Part shown: one piece after another, positions 9,832 to 18,697 of the stretch
Numbering within the stretch: position 1 is the first letter of the stretch
Layout: each line of letters starts with the position of its first letter
Origin: JANOYY01 sp043720395
GTDB lineage: Bacteria > Actinomycetota > Acidimicrobiia > Acidimicrobiales > JANYDT01
Reading direction: 5' to 3'
DNA: 64,000 bases
Assembly: GCA_043720395.1 (NCBI GenBank)
Contig: JAYSSR010000085.1
Span: forward strand, 1 to 64,000
Program-made: the position numbers and the translations under genes
The notes under the pieces: model-generated
Told to the model about the DNA's origin: nothing
The model's input: only the letters and a program-made list of their open reading frames with translations
Database searches by the model: none

Positions 9832-10971
9832 ATGTCGACCACCGCGCTGGTTGAGCCATCTCGGCTCGCGGTTGCTTTCGCGACGGTCGTGCGCCGCGCC
9901 GGGCTCGCCGCGCCGGTCGGCTCGGTCATCACGCTTTCGCAAGCCTTTGAGGCCGTCGGTATCGACCGCCGTGACAACGTCTACTGGGCCGGCCGATCGG
10001 TGCTCGTGCGACGCCCCGAGGATGTCGGCGTCTACGACGCTGCGTTCGGTGCCTTCTGGGACCGGCTAGCTCGTACCGGCGACATGACCCAAGTGGTCGA
10101 AGAACTCGTGACCCTCGCGATCGACGACGATGACGCCGACAACGACTCCGATGACACTGAGGACGACGATCAGAGCGACCCCGGTGAGATGATCGCTGTT
10201 CGCTGGAGCGCCACGGAGACGTTGCGCGACAAGGACTTTGCCGAGTACACCGCAGAGGAATTCGACGAAGCACGCAAGGCCATGGCAAAGCTTCGCCTCG
10301 TCGGCTCGCGGCGCCGTTCGCGTCGTCTGCAAGTCACCCACGGTCGCAAGGCCACGAAGCGGCCGGACCTGCGGCGCAGCGTCCGACGAGCGCTTCGGAC
10401 CGATGGTGTGGTCATCAATCGTGCATACCGAAAGCCCTCGGAACGTCCTCGTCGCATCGTGCTGCTGTGCGACGTGAGCGGGTCGATGGAATCGTATGCG
10501 CGCGCGTTATTTCGGTTCTGTCAGGCGGCCGTCGTGGGACGTGGCCGGGTCGAGGCCTTCACGCTCGGGACGCGCCTGACGCGGGTGACCCGCGAACTCA
10601 GCAGCCGTGATCCCGACGACGCTCTCCGGCGCGCGTCGGCGCGCGTACTCGACTGGTCGGGCGGGACGCGGCTGGGCGACAGCGTCCGCGAGTTCAACGA
10701 CCGCTGGGGCGTGCGCGGCATGGCACGACAGGCGATCGTGGTGGTCCTCTCCGACGGATGGGACCGTGGCGAGCCAACGGTGCTGGCCGCGCAGATGGAG
10801 CGGCTCCACCGCGTCGCCTACCGGGTGGTGTGGGTCAACCCGCTCAAGGCCGCCCCCGGCTACCAGCCGCTCGCTCGTGGCATGGCTGCCGCGTTACCGC
10901 ACGTTGACGTGTTCATCGAGGGTCACTCGCTCGCCTCGTTGGAAGAACTCGCCGCGGTGCTTGCGCAGTAG
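9832..10971 (+). CDS. VWA domain protein (CoxE-like)
   Basis: 379 residues. The C-terminal von Willebrand A domain carries the MIDAS motif DVSGSMESYARALF and a second metal-site segment WSGGTRLGDSVREF, then VVLSDGWDRGEP. The N-terminal half includes a highly acidic stretch (DDDDADNDSDDTEDDD) around 100-116. This is the normal architecture of CoxE partners of MoxR ATPases. It directly follows the MoxR gene, so the two probably form a complex. Confidence 0.88.
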   Translation: MSTTALVEPSRLAVAFATVVRRAGLAAPVGSVITLSQAFEAVGIDRRDNVYWAGRSVLVRRPEDVGVYDAAFGAFWDRLARTGDMTQVVEELVTLAIDDDDADNDSDDTEDDDQSDPGEMIAVRWSATETLRDKDFAEYTAEEFDEARKAMAKLRLVGSRRRSRRLQVTHGRKATKRPDLRRSVRRALRTDGVVINRAYRKPSERPRRIVLLCDVSGSMESYARALFRFCQAAVVGRGRVEAFTLGTRLTRVTRELSSRDPDDALRRASARVLDWSGGTRLGDSVREFNDRWGVRGMARQAIVVVLSDGWDRGEPTVLAAQMERLHRVAYRVVWVNPLKAAPGYQPLARGMAAALPHVDVFIEGHSLASLEELAAVLAQ

Positions 10972-11046
10972 TCCGAAGCCTGAGGAGTCGCTGAGAAACC
11001 TCGGTGGCGGTTCAAGCTCTGCAAGTCGGACGTCGATGTCTCGCCC

Positions 11047-12573
11047 GTGCCTTCACGTCGGCCACCGAACCCAGCACTGGGCGCGAACGCGCCCTCCCGG
11101 CGGCCGTGGCTGAAAACGTGGGTCGGCATCTGGGTCACGCTTGTCGGGGTCGAGGTCGCGGCTGCGGTGCTTCCCGGGGAACGGGCCCTGTGGACCAGTG
11201 CTCTCGGCCTGTTCGTGATCGTGGTCGTAGCCGCCTCGTTGTGTGCCGTTGCCGCTGTTGCGGTGCTCGTGGTGGCGCATCGTCAGGGGCTCGCTGAGCT
11301 TGGCCTGATCGGTGCCTTCGGGTACAGCGTGTCGGTGCTGCCTCTGGTGCACGGCCTCACGACGCCGGGCGTGCTCTACGGGGCCAATACGGCAACGATG
11401 GTTTCGGTCTTCGCGGCCCTTCCGCTCGCAAGTGTGGCGCTCCTTCCGCTGATTGCACCACGGGCCCGGTGGTCGCTGACCGTGACCCGTGATTGGCGGT
11501 TCCACGTGGGCCTTCACGTGTCCGCCACGACGGCGTTCGCCGGGGTGCTGCTTGTGCTTCCTTCGGGCCTTCCCGGACCGAGGATGGGTGCGCTCAACTC
11601 GATTGCTGTGGCCGTTGCCTCGCTGGTGGTGTGCTTCGTGCTGTCCGCCCGGCATCTGCGCTTGAGCTGGATCAGCCGGTCGACTCAGTCCTTCGCAGTT
11701 TCGGTTGGGTTCGCGATGATTGGGGCGTCGAGTCTCGTGTGGGTCGGCAGGGCCCCGTTCACAGTCGGGTTCTGGCTTGCCCATGCATTGGACATCGTGG
11801 GCGTGTTCCTGCTCACGATCGGCGGCATTGTCGCCTATCGGCAGCGCTCGACGCTTCAGGACGTCATTCGACCGCTCGTGGCCAACGAGCCGCTGTCGGC
11901 CTTCGCGCTCGGACTTGAGCCGCTCGTGCACCGCTTCGTCGCCTCGTTGGAGGCAAAAGATCCGATCACGCGGGACCACGTAGCGCGAACTGCGGCCATG
12001 TCTATGAAGGTTGGGGAGGAGCTGCGCCTGTCTGCGTTTGACCTCCACCAGGTCGGCTTGGGTGCACTGCTTCACGACGTGGGCAAGCTCACGGTCGACG
12101 ACGCGATACTGCACAAGACCGGTCGTCTGGATGCGTCCGAATACGAGGCGATAAAGCTTCACACCACGGTCGGCGAGACGTTGGTCCGTGAGTCGGCGGT
12201 GCTCGCTGCCATCGGTCCGACTGTGCGTGGTCACCATGAACGCGTTGACGGCGCTGGCTACCCCGATGGGCTTGTCGGCGACGCAATCCCGCTCGCTGCC
12301 CGGATCGTGAGCGTGTGCGATGCGTTCGATGCCATGGCGAATACTCGGCAGTACCGCGTCGGAATGGGAACGGATCGTGCAATCGCCATCCTGCGTGAGC
12401 ACGCCGGTTCGCAGTGGGACCCGCGTTGTGTTTCAGCGCTCGTCGATGTTGTCGCGCGGGGTGCGGTCAGTGCTGCGGTGTTCGACGACGTTGGCCGGAC
12501 CGACGGGCTCGAGCCCGTCGCGTTCTGTGGGTGCGAAGACGCGCTGCCTGCTGGCGTGCTCGTGGGCGTCTGA
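11047..12573 (+). CDS. membrane HD-GYP domain protein
   Basis: 508 residues from a GTG. The first 280 residues hold about eight or nine hydrophobic segments with no recognised sensor fold. The C-terminal HD-GYP phosphodiesterase has HDVGK (about 344-348), HHERVDGAGYPDGL near 398 and IVSVCDAFDAM. Such enzymes degrade cyclic di-GMP; the metal-binding His/Asp set and GYP triad look intact. It lies between the VWA gene and a convergent acyltransferase gene and is not clearly tied to either. Confidence 0.85.
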   Translation: MPSRRPPNPALGANAPSRRPWLKTWVGIWVTLVGVEVAAAVLPGERALWTSALGLFVIVVVAASLCAVAAVAVLVVAHRQGLAELGLIGAFGYSVSVLPLVHGLTTPGVLYGANTATMVSVFAALPLASVALLPLIAPRARWSLTVTRDWRFHVGLHVSATTAFAGVLLVLPSGLPGPRMGALNSIAVAVASLVVCFVLSARHLRLSWISRSTQSFAVSVGFAMIGASSLVWVGRAPFTVGFWLAHALDIVGVFLLTIGGIVAYRQRSTLQDVIRPLVANEPLSAFALGLEPLVHRFVASLEAKDPITRDHVARTAAMSMKVGEELRLSAFDLHQVGLGALLHDVGKLTVDDAILHKTGRLDASEYEAIKLHTTVGETLVRESAVLAAIGPTVRGHHERVDGAGYPDGLVGDAIPLAARIVSVCDAFDAMANTRQYRVGMGTDRAIAILREHAGSQWDPRCVSALVDVVARGAVSAAVFDDVGRTDGLEPVAFCGCEDALPAGVLVGV

Positions 12574-12615
12574 GGGAGTTCGCTTTTCGTCGAGAGTTCG
12601 TTGCGGACGGGTCGT

Positions 12616-13680
12616 TCAGGACTGCGAGCCGCACCAGTCATCGATGCGAAGCCACTGTTCGTCGAGCCACGTCGTGCGGGCAGAGAGATCAGCCGGGATC
12701 TCTGCCGCCGACGTCCGCCACGCGACGACGCGCACCGGTTCGCGCAGCGGCACGTTCCGAGCGAACAGAGCGAAGGTCGGGTACGGCTCGAGCCCACTGT
12801 GAGCAATCACAACGACGTCGGCGGCCGGATTCGCGTCGAGAAGCACCGAAACCCCGCCTGGGCGAGGCGGAAGAACGTTTCGCAGGCCAGCGAGCGCCGC
12901 TGCGCGAGCCGGGTCGCGGGTTGCGAGGCGCGACAGAGAACGCTCGAGTCGATCAGGCCCGAACAGCTGACCTTCCGGGAAGATGATCGTGGCCGTCGTC
13001 GGATCTGATGGGCCAAGACCGGCGATCGCTGATTGGGCTTCCGGTCCGTTGTCGCGGGCGATGAACACTGATCCGGTGCGGGCGTACAGCAGGTCGAAGC
13101 CGGGATCGGCAAGCAGTTCCGCCATGACGACGCTTCGCGTCCGGTAGCCGATCCGCTGGTACAAAAGCGAGGGAAGCGAAGCATCCAGGATGCTCACGTG
13201 GCGGCACAGCACAACGACAGGTCCCGGCGACAGCGACGCGAGGGAATCGTCGTCGATGTTGAAGTGCAGCCCGAGGAGCTGCTCCGCTCGTCGAGCCAGC
13301 AGATCGACCGACCATGCCATGAGCCGTTCGTGACGCCGCAGAGAAACGTCCGATCGGAGCCGTGTCCCGAAACCGGCGATGACCCAGAGAAACGGTGCGA
13401 GGACAATCTCCGCGCTGTCGTTGAGCCCGTATTGGACGAGGAACAGCAGCACCCTGGCTCTTGGCAACCGTCGATGTCGGGACACGACGTCGGCCATCAC
13501 TACGCACGGGAGCGAGATCGGAAGCGTCAGCAAGGCGGCGCTGGTCGCGCTAAGCATCAGCGGAATCGTGATCGCGCGGCGCCTCCAGGTGGCAGCACGC
13601 GTCTCGCTTCTCGGTGTCCCACGGCTCACGATCCGAGGAGCGTATGTGTTGCGCGCACGGTCCGCAGTTGGTGTCACCAT
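12616..13680 (-). CDS. PlsC-type acyltransferase, membrane-associated
   Basis: 354 residues. A hydrophobic segment at about 30-52 precedes the acyltransferase domain. Catalytic motif I is HVSILD (H-x4-D) and motif III is FPEGQLFGPDR, as in 1-acyl-glycerol-3-phosphate acyltransferases. The frame is open to 13824, but the ATG at 13680 gives a normal N-terminus. Its start codon is only 6 nt from that of the divergent gene at 13687, so ribosome binding sequences cannot both be outside coding DNA. Acyl acceptor unknown. Confidence 0.8.
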   Translation of the reverse strand: MVTPTADRARNTYAPRIVSRGTPRSETRAATWRRRAITIPLMLSATSAALLTLPISLPCVVMADVVSRHRRLPRARVLLFLVQYGLNDSAEIVLAPFLWVIAGFGTRLRSDVSLRRHERLMAWSVDLLARRAEQLLGLHFNIDDDSLASLSPGPVVVLCRHVSILDASLPSLLYQRIGYRTRSVVMAELLADPGFDLLYARTGSVFIARDNGPEAQSAIAGLGPSDPTTATIIFPEGQLFGPDRLERSLSRLATRDPARAAALAGLRNVLPPRPGGVSVLLDANPAADVVVIAHSGLEPYPTFALFARNVPLREPVRVVAWRTSAAEIPADLSARTTWLDEQWLRIDDWCGSQS

Positions 13681-13686
13681 CGGGGG

Positions 13687-14100
13687 ATGGGTACACGCGA
13701 GAGCGGTCGAGTGCGTCGATTGATCGGCGTGTACGACGCGGACGGAACAATCCGCGGCGAATTGATCTACTGGGTCAAGGCAAGGCTCGGGGTTTCGCAT
13801 TGCGCGCTGTGTGACATCACTCACGGCCCGGTCCGAGAGCGCGGGGATTGGAAGAGCTGCCGCGATGAGCTACACGTCGCGTTCGACATCCACCACCGTG
13901 ACGACCAGCCGGACGCCGTACGTCGGGCCTCGGGCGACACTGCGCCTGTTGTCGTTGCCGAGACCTCCGATGCACTCGTGCTGCTGTTGTCAGCGTCGGA
14001 TCTCATGAATTGCAATGGATCGCCCGAAGCGCTGGTAGTCAAGATCGACTCGGCCATGGCGTCTCTCGGTCTCGAATGGGAATCAAGCGGTCCTCGGTAG
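13687..14100 (+). CDS. conserved hypothetical protein with CxxCDITH motif
   Basis: 137 residues. It begins RLIGVYDADGTIRGELIYWV, then HCALCDITHGPVRERGDWKSC (about 40-60), then an alpha/beta-like remainder. The two close cysteines followed by Asp and His could bind a metal. I recall related actinobacterial proteins of this size with the same CxxCDxTH pattern, but no assigned function. The start is only 6 nt from the divergent PlsC start, and GGGGG directly precedes the ATG, too close for a normal ribosome site, so a leaderless transcript is possible. Confidence 0.65.
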   Translation: MGTRESGRVRRLIGVYDADGTIRGELIYWVKARLGVSHCALCDITHGPVRERGDWKSCRDELHVAFDIHHRDDQPDAVRRASGDTAPVVVAETSDALVLLLSASDLMNCNGSPEALVVKIDSAMASLGLEWESSGPR

Positions 14101-14138
14101 ATCGACGACGGGCCCGACGTCAACGAAACAGTGGCAGC

Positions 14139-14519
14139 ATGAACGTGATGCATCCCCGCGCCCGGCTCCTCGCTCTCGACGTCGTCTCGGTGCTCGTGTT
14201 CGTGCTGATCGGACGCCGCCAACACGACGAAGGCTCGGCGCTCGGTGGGGTCGCAAAGACGGCGTTGCCGTTCCTGTTGGCACTCGCCGTGGGATGGGCG
14301 GTCAGTCGAGCTTGGAAGCGCCCGTTCGAGGGGCTGACGGGCCTCAACGTTTGGCTGATCACCGTCGTCCTAGGGCTGCTTCTGCGGCGGACAATTTTCG
14401 ATCGTGGCACCGCTATCGCCTTCGTGATCGTGGCCACCGTGTTCCTCGGCGTCACGTTGCTCGGCTGGCGGTTCGTCGCATGGCGTTCCGTTCGTCGTAC
14501 GGCGTCATCTGAAGCATAG
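14139..14519 (+). CDS. DUF3054 membrane protein
   Basis: 126 residues with four hydrophobic segments (about 10-25, 39-58, 71-90, 97-116), starting HPRARLLALDVVSVLVFVLIG. The RRQHDEG motif after the first segment and the WKRPFEGLTGLNVW loop are typical of the DUF3054 family. Function unknown. The start was chosen at ATG 14139; a second ATG three codons later is equally possible. Confidence 0.75.
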   Translation: MNVMHPRARLLALDVVSVLVFVLIGRRQHDEGSALGGVAKTALPFLLALAVGWAVSRAWKRPFEGLTGLNVWLITVVLGLLLRRTIFDRGTAIAFVIVATVFLGVTLLGWRFVAWRSVRRTASSEA

Positions 14520-14555
14520 CTATGTGCACATATCAATTTGCAGAGGAGCGCAACC

Positions 14556-14873
14556 GTGCGTGAGGTATTGAACGACATCGAACGATGGCGCAAGCAGGGC
14601 AAGCGTGTGGCGATCGCGCGTGTGGTCGAGGTCGAGGGTTCCGGCCCGCGCGACCCAGGCGCGACCATGGCCGTGAGCGCCGATGGCGAGGTGTCCGGCT
14701 CCGTGAGTGGAGGCTGCGTTGAGGGCGCGGTGCTGACTGAGGCCCTCGATATTCTCGACGGCAAGCGGGCCCCGGGCGTCATAACGTTCGGGTACTCCGA
14801 CGACGAGGCCTTCGCGGTTGGTCTGACCTGCGGCGGGACCATCCATCTCTTCGTCGAAGAGCTGAACTGGTGA
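14556..14873 (+). CDS. XdhC/CoxI N-terminal domain protein
   Basis: 105 residues from GTG 14556, which has AGAGGAG 7-13 nt upstream. It matches the N-terminal domain of XdhC/CoxI: GSGPRDPGATMAVS and GSVSGGCVEGAVLTEA, ending in GLTCGGTIHLFVEEL. XdhC proteins help insert the sulfurated molybdenum cofactor into xanthine-dehydrogenase-type enzymes. The next gene encodes the C-terminal Rossmann half; stop and start overlap (GTGA, 14870-14873), so a normally fused protein is split into two coupled chains. Confidence 0.85.
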   Translation: MREVLNDIERWRKQGKRVAIARVVEVEGSGPRDPGATMAVSADGEVSGSVSGGCVEGAVLTEALDILDGKRAPGVITFGYSDDEAFAVGLTCGGTIHLFVEELNW

Positions 14874-15670
14874 GCGGTGTTTATGAACTGCTCCGCGATG
14901 CGATCCGAGCGGAGCAGCCGGTCGCACTGGCGACGCTGATCCGCGCTGTTGACCCTGCGGCACCGATCGGTGCGAAGTTGTTGGTGCTTCCGGGGGAGGA
15001 TCCGGTCGGCTCGCTCGGCGACGCAGAGCTGGACCGCGTCGTGGCTCGGGACACGGAAGGGGAACTGGCTTCCGGCCTTACGAGCACCCGGCACTACGGA
15101 CCGAGTGGCGAGGCGCGCCAAGAGGGCGTGAGCATCTTCATCGAGTGCTTCTCGGCGCCCCCGAGGATGATCATCTTCGGTGCCGTCGACTTCACCGCAG
15201 CGCTCGTGCGCGCGGCGAAGCTGCTCGGCTACCGGGTCACCGTTTGCGATGCCCGGCCGGTGTTCGCCACGAAGCAGCGGTTCATGCTGGCCGATGACGT
15301 GGTGAACGACTGGCCGGACCGGCACCTCAACGCAGTGGGCGGCGATCTCGGCCCCCGAGACGCTGTGTGTGTGCTGACCCACGATCCAAAGTTCGACGTG
15401 CCGGCCATTCGTGCGGCGGTCACCACGAACGTCGGGTACCTCGGTGCGATGGGGAGCCGCAAGACGCACACGACTCGCTGCGAGCGTCTCCGCGAGGCCG
15501 GGCTGACGGAGGCGGAGATCGCCCGCGTGATGGCACCGATCGGCATCGACATCGGCGCACGAACGCCGGAGGAGACGGCCATCGCGATCGTTGCGGAGAT
15601 CATCGCGTTGCGCACCGGTCGTGCCGTGGCGTCCTTACGCGACGGGGACGGTCCCATCCATCGCCGCTGA
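14870..15670 (+). CDS. XdhC family protein with Rossmann domain
   Basis: 266 residues. Residues 1-90 resemble a second XdhC N-terminal-like segment; from about 98 the Rossmann domain PRMIIFGAVDFTAALVRAAKLLGY leads to CDARPVFATKQRF, TNVGYLGAMGSRKTH and MAPIGIDIGARTPEETAIAI, all family signatures. Translationally coupled to the preceding XdhC fragment. Expected role: maturation of a molybdenum hydroxylase. No such enzyme is encoded in this window. Confidence 0.87.
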   Translation: MSGVYELLRDAIRAEQPVALATLIRAVDPAAPIGAKLLVLPGEDPVGSLGDAELDRVVARDTEGELASGLTSTRHYGPSGEARQEGVSIFIECFSAPPRMIIFGAVDFTAALVRAAKLLGYRVTVCDARPVFATKQRFMLADDVVNDWPDRHLNAVGGDLGPRDAVCVLTHDPKFDVPAIRAAVTTNVGYLGAMGSRKTHTTRCERLREAGLTEAEIARVMAPIGIDIGARTPEETAIAIVAEIIALRTGRAVASLRDGDGPIHRR

Positions 15671-15816
15671 CTGCCGTCCGCGTGCGAATTGTCGCTCTGG
15701 GCGAGACATCGTGCGATGAGTCTCCGTTGAGCGGGAGCACAAAGTGCGGAAACTCGGATCTTCCGACTTCGCCATGGAAGGATGAGGGGGCATGACCGCG
15801 CCCCTACTTGATCGTC

Positions 15817-16065
15817 ATGGCGAAGAACACGCATGCGACGGCAAACAAGTTGGCGCTCGAAGTGCACACGGCGAACGACTCAGAGGTGAAGGTCGTGATT
15901 CGGAAGAAGGAATGGACGAACGAATTTCTCCGATCGAACACGACCGTCAGCGAGGACCTGTGGGTCTGGGCAGCGTCTGACCGCGTGAAGATTTCCAAGA
16001 CAGGGAAGTACGCACGCCAACTTGCGAAGGCCGGTATCGAGTTTCCGGTTCGTGTTGTCCGGTAG
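15817..16065 (+). CDS. small hypothetical protein
   Basis: 82 residues starting MAKNTHATANKLALEV. Mixed charge and no membrane segment. The middle segment KVVIRKKEWTNEF and the C-terminal KISKTGKYARQLAKAG suggest a small folded, possibly nucleic-acid-binding protein, but no family was recognised. The composition is protein-like and the frame is free of overlap with other genes. The start at 15817 was preferred over the TTG three codons upstream. Confidence 0.5.
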   Translation: MAKNTHATANKLALEVHTANDSEVKVVIRKKEWTNEFLRSNTTVSEDLWVWAASDRVKISKTGKYARQLAKAGIEFPVRVVR

Positions 16066-16116
16066 CTAGGCCTCAACGCGGTCGCGGTTGTGTTTCCGGC
16101 CTGGCAGGCTGGAGCG

Positions 16117-17337
16117 ATGGAGACGTGTGACCTGTTGGTGATCGGCGGTGGACCGGCGGGCGCGGCAACTGCGATCGTGGCGGCACGGGCCGGTGCGAAG
16201 GTCGCGGTGTTGGAGAAGGGCGCGCATGGGCGCGACAAGGTCTGCGGCGACGGCCTCACACCGCGAGCGGTCGCCGCGCTCCAGCACCTCAAGGTCGACC
16301 TCGATGGGGCACACCGCATCGATGGTCTCCGCATGATCGCCGGGAAAACCACCCGCGAATTGGCCTGGCCATCGAACGGCACGTACCCGAGCCACGGGGC
16401 CGTTCTTCCCCGACGAACGCTCGATCAACAGCTCATCGATGCAGCCATCGACGCTGGCGCCGAGGTGCTTTTCGGCCACGACGCGCTGCCGGTCCTCGGC
16501 AAGAACAACGACGTGATCGGCGTCGAATCAAACGGACGACGCTGGCACGCGCCGCTGACCGTTCTCGCCGCCGGTGCACCGGGCGCGGCCGCCCGCTTGC
16601 TCGGCGCTGAGCGCGTCCGCGATGAGACGTTCGGCCTCGCAATCCGTGCGTACGTGCCGTCGCCCCGGCACCTCGACCGGCACCTCGAAGCCTGCCTGAG
16701 CCTTGCCGACGAGCACGGGTCCGCGATCCCCGGCTACGGCTGGATGTTCCCCGCTGGCGACGGCACGGTGAACATCGGTGTCGGCGCGTTGTCCACGATG
16801 AAGGGCTTCAAGAAGCTGAACCTCAACCGCCTCATCGATTCGTATGCGCGCAGCGTTCGTGACAGCTGGGGCATTGGCGAGTACATCGAGAAACCGCGTG
16901 CGTGGCGTCTGCCGATGAGTGCGCAACGTCGACATGGGCCGGGGTGGCTGGCCGTTGGCGATGCTGCGGGGTTGATCAATCCGATGAACGGCGAGGGCAT
17001 CGACTACGGGCTCGAATCAGGGACGCTGGCGGCTGAGCGGTTCCTGATCGACCCGTCGTCCGCGTCGGCGACGTACGACCGGCTCGTTGGGGAGCGCTTC
17101 GATGCATTCCTGCGAACCGGGCGTCGGTTCAGCTTCCTCATCGGCCATCCCTTGCTGCTGCGTACTGGTCTGCGCCTCGCAGTTGGCACGCAGACCGCTG
17201 CGGACCTCACTCTTGCGGTCATGGGAAACCTGATCGATGGTGACACGCCGGGCGCAGCCGGGCGCGTGATGCGCGTTGCGGATCGGGTGCTCGCCGCGGC
17301 CGATCCGGTCCTGCGTCGGACTCGGGCGCGAGGGTGA
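16117..17337 (+). CDS. geranylgeranyl reductase family FAD-dependent oxidoreductase
   Basis: 406 residues. N-terminal FAD-binding CDLLVIGGGPAGAATAIVAA (GxGxxG, residues 3-22), then KVCGDGLTPRAVAAL, which is characteristic of geranylgeranyl reductases and menaquinone reductase MenJ-like enzymes. Further signatures are YGWMFPAGDGTVNIGVG near 210 and VGDAAGLINPMNGEGIDYG near 285. Probable role is hydrogenation of a prenyl chain, for example on menaquinone; substrate not determinable. GGAG lies 3 nt before the ATG. The stop overlaps the next GTG (17334). Confidence 0.87.
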   Translation: METCDLLVIGGGPAGAATAIVAARAGAKVAVLEKGAHGRDKVCGDGLTPRAVAALQHLKVDLDGAHRIDGLRMIAGKTTRELAWPSNGTYPSHGAVLPRRTLDQQLIDAAIDAGAEVLFGHDALPVLGKNNDVIGVESNGRRWHAPLTVLAAGAPGAAARLLGAERVRDETFGLAIRAYVPSPRHLDRHLEACLSLADEHGSAIPGYGWMFPAGDGTVNIGVGALSTMKGFKKLNLNRLIDSYARSVRDSWGIGEYIEKPRAWRLPMSAQRRHGPGWLAVGDAAGLINPMNGEGIDYGLESGTLAAERFLIDPSSASATYDRLVGERFDAFLRTGRRFSFLIGHPLLLRTGLRLAVGTQTAADLTLAVMGNLIDGDTPGAAGRVMRVADRVLAAADPVLRRTRARG

Positions 17338-17921
17338 TCGCCGCAGTACTTCTCGCGGCAGGCGGCGGATCTCGGTTCCGAGCCTCAGCGGCAGACGCAG
17401 GCATTGACGTGTCGCACAAGCTGTTGGCTCCGCTCGGAGGACGGACCGTTGTAGAGCGCGCCTACGACGCCATGCACGAAGGAGCGCCGGTCAACTCGCC
17501 GCGCATCGTCGTTGCTGGTGCGGTGCAACTTCCGGCGTTGCTACGCGCGCAGATCGTGGCGAATCCCGGCTGGGCCGAGGGACAGGCGGGTTCGCTGTGG
17601 GCGGCACTGGACGCTGCCCACGCAATTGGTTGCTCCGGCGTCGTTGTCGGGCTCGGCGACCAGCCGTTCGTTGCCCCCGCTGACTGGCAGGCCGTGTTCA
17701 CGGCAGCAGATGCTGGCGCAGTCATCGCGGTCGCGACGTACGGCGGGCGTCGTCGCAATCCCGTGTACCTGCACGAGTCGGTCTGGCCACTGATCTCGCG
17801 CGAGGGCGACGAGGGTGCGCGCAGCGTCCTTGCGGGAAACCCGGTACTCGTGACGGAAGTAGCTTGTTCCGGCAGTCCAGCCGACATCGATACAGCGGAG
17901 GATCTCCTGCGATGGAGTTGA
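17334..17921 (+). CDS. MobA-like NTP transferase (molybdenum cofactor cytidylyltransferase-like)
   Basis: 195 residues. The nucleotide-binding start AAVLLAAGGGSRF (residues 2-14), HKLLAPLGGRTVVE, GLGDQPFVAPADW and RRNPVYLHESVWPLI fit the MobA/MocA type used to attach CMP to molybdopterin for xanthine-dehydrogenase-type enzymes. Overlaps its neighbours on both sides (GTGA with the reductase, 10 bp with coxG), so it is inside one operon. Fits the XdhC and CoxG genes nearby. Confidence 0.83.
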   Translation: MIAAVLLAAGGGSRFRASAADAGIDVSHKLLAPLGGRTVVERAYDAMHEGAPVNSPRIVVAGAVQLPALLRAQIVANPGWAEGQAGSLWAALDAAHAIGCSGVVVGLGDQPFVAPADWQAVFTAADAGAVIAVATYGGRRRNPVYLHESVWPLISREGDEGARSVLAGNPVLVTEVACSGSPADIDTAEDLLRWS

Positions 17922-18697
17922 CCAACGATTTCCACGTGCCAGCGTCGCTTGATCGCGCATGGGCAGTTCTCACCGACGTCGAGCGCATTGCGCCCTGCAT
18001 GCCCGGCGCGCAACTCGAAGAGATCGAAGGTGAGGAGTACCGCGGGTCGGTCAAGATCAAGGTCGGACCGATCACTGCTCAGTACAAGGGCAAGGCCACC
18101 TTCCTTGAGCGCGACGAGGTGAACAAGGTTGCGAAAATCCGTGGCGAGGGTCGCGACTCGAAGGGTCAGGGCAACGCTTCGGTCACCGTCACGATGACGC
18201 TGAAGGCAGCCGCCGATGGTGGCACCGACGTCAACGTTCACAACGATCTTTCGATCTCCGGCAAGGTCGCGCAGTTCGCTCGGGCCAGCGTCGTGAAGGA
18301 GATCAGCGAGAAGATCCTCGGACAGTTCGTGCAATGCCTCGAACACGACGTGCTGTCCACGCCGGAGGAGACCGCCGGTGCCGTTGCGGCGGCGTCCGCA
18401 GCAGAGTCGACCGTGGCCGCCGAAGTTCCAGCTGGTGGAACGCCTGTCACTGACACGTCGGACGACAGCCCGGCAGCTTCTTCGGCCGCGTCGACGTCTG
18501 ACGCAGCAGTCCCGACCCCCGTATCTCCGGCTGCCGACGTAGAGACGCCGAAGCCGACCGTCCGCAAGATCGAATACAAAGAAGCCAAGCCGGTCGACCT
18601 GCTCAACACCGCGGGTGCCCCGATCATCAAGCGAGCGGCACCCGTCGTTGCGATTCTCTTTCTCCTGATGTGGCTCCTGCGTCGTTCGAAGAAGTGA
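17912..18697 (+). CDS. coxG: CoxG-like SRPBCC domain protein with C-terminal membrane anchor
   Basis: 261 residues. The N-terminal 145 residues are a CoxG/SRPBCC domain: MELTNDFHVPASLDRAWAVL, IAPCMPGAQLEEI and VKIKVGPITAQYKG. An Ala/Ser/Thr/Pro-rich linker (about 150-215) leads to a C-terminal hydrophobic helix (AAPVVAILFLLMWLL) and a basic end. CoxG tethers CO dehydrogenase-like enzymes to the membrane and delivers quinone in related systems; that link is from family knowledge. Its stop overlaps the GTG of the DUF501 gene. Confidence 0.87.
   Translation: MELTNDFHVPASLDRAWAVLTDVERIAPCMPGAQLEEIEGEEYRGSVKIKVGPITAQYKGKATFLERDEVNKVAKIRGEGRDSKGQGNASVTVTMTLKAAADGGTDVNVHNDLSISGKVAQFARASVVKEISEKILGQFVQCLEHDVLSTPEETAGAVAAASAAESTVAAEVPAGGTPVTDTSDDSPAASSAASTSDAAVPTPVSPAADVETPKPTVRKIEYKEAKPVDLLNTAGAPIIKRAAPVVAILFLLMWLLRRSKK

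Noticed and set aside
15792..15980. 62-codon plus-strand frame alternative to the small protein at 15817
   Set aside because: Composition is charged and irregular; the 15817 frame has a more protein-like sequence and a clean end.
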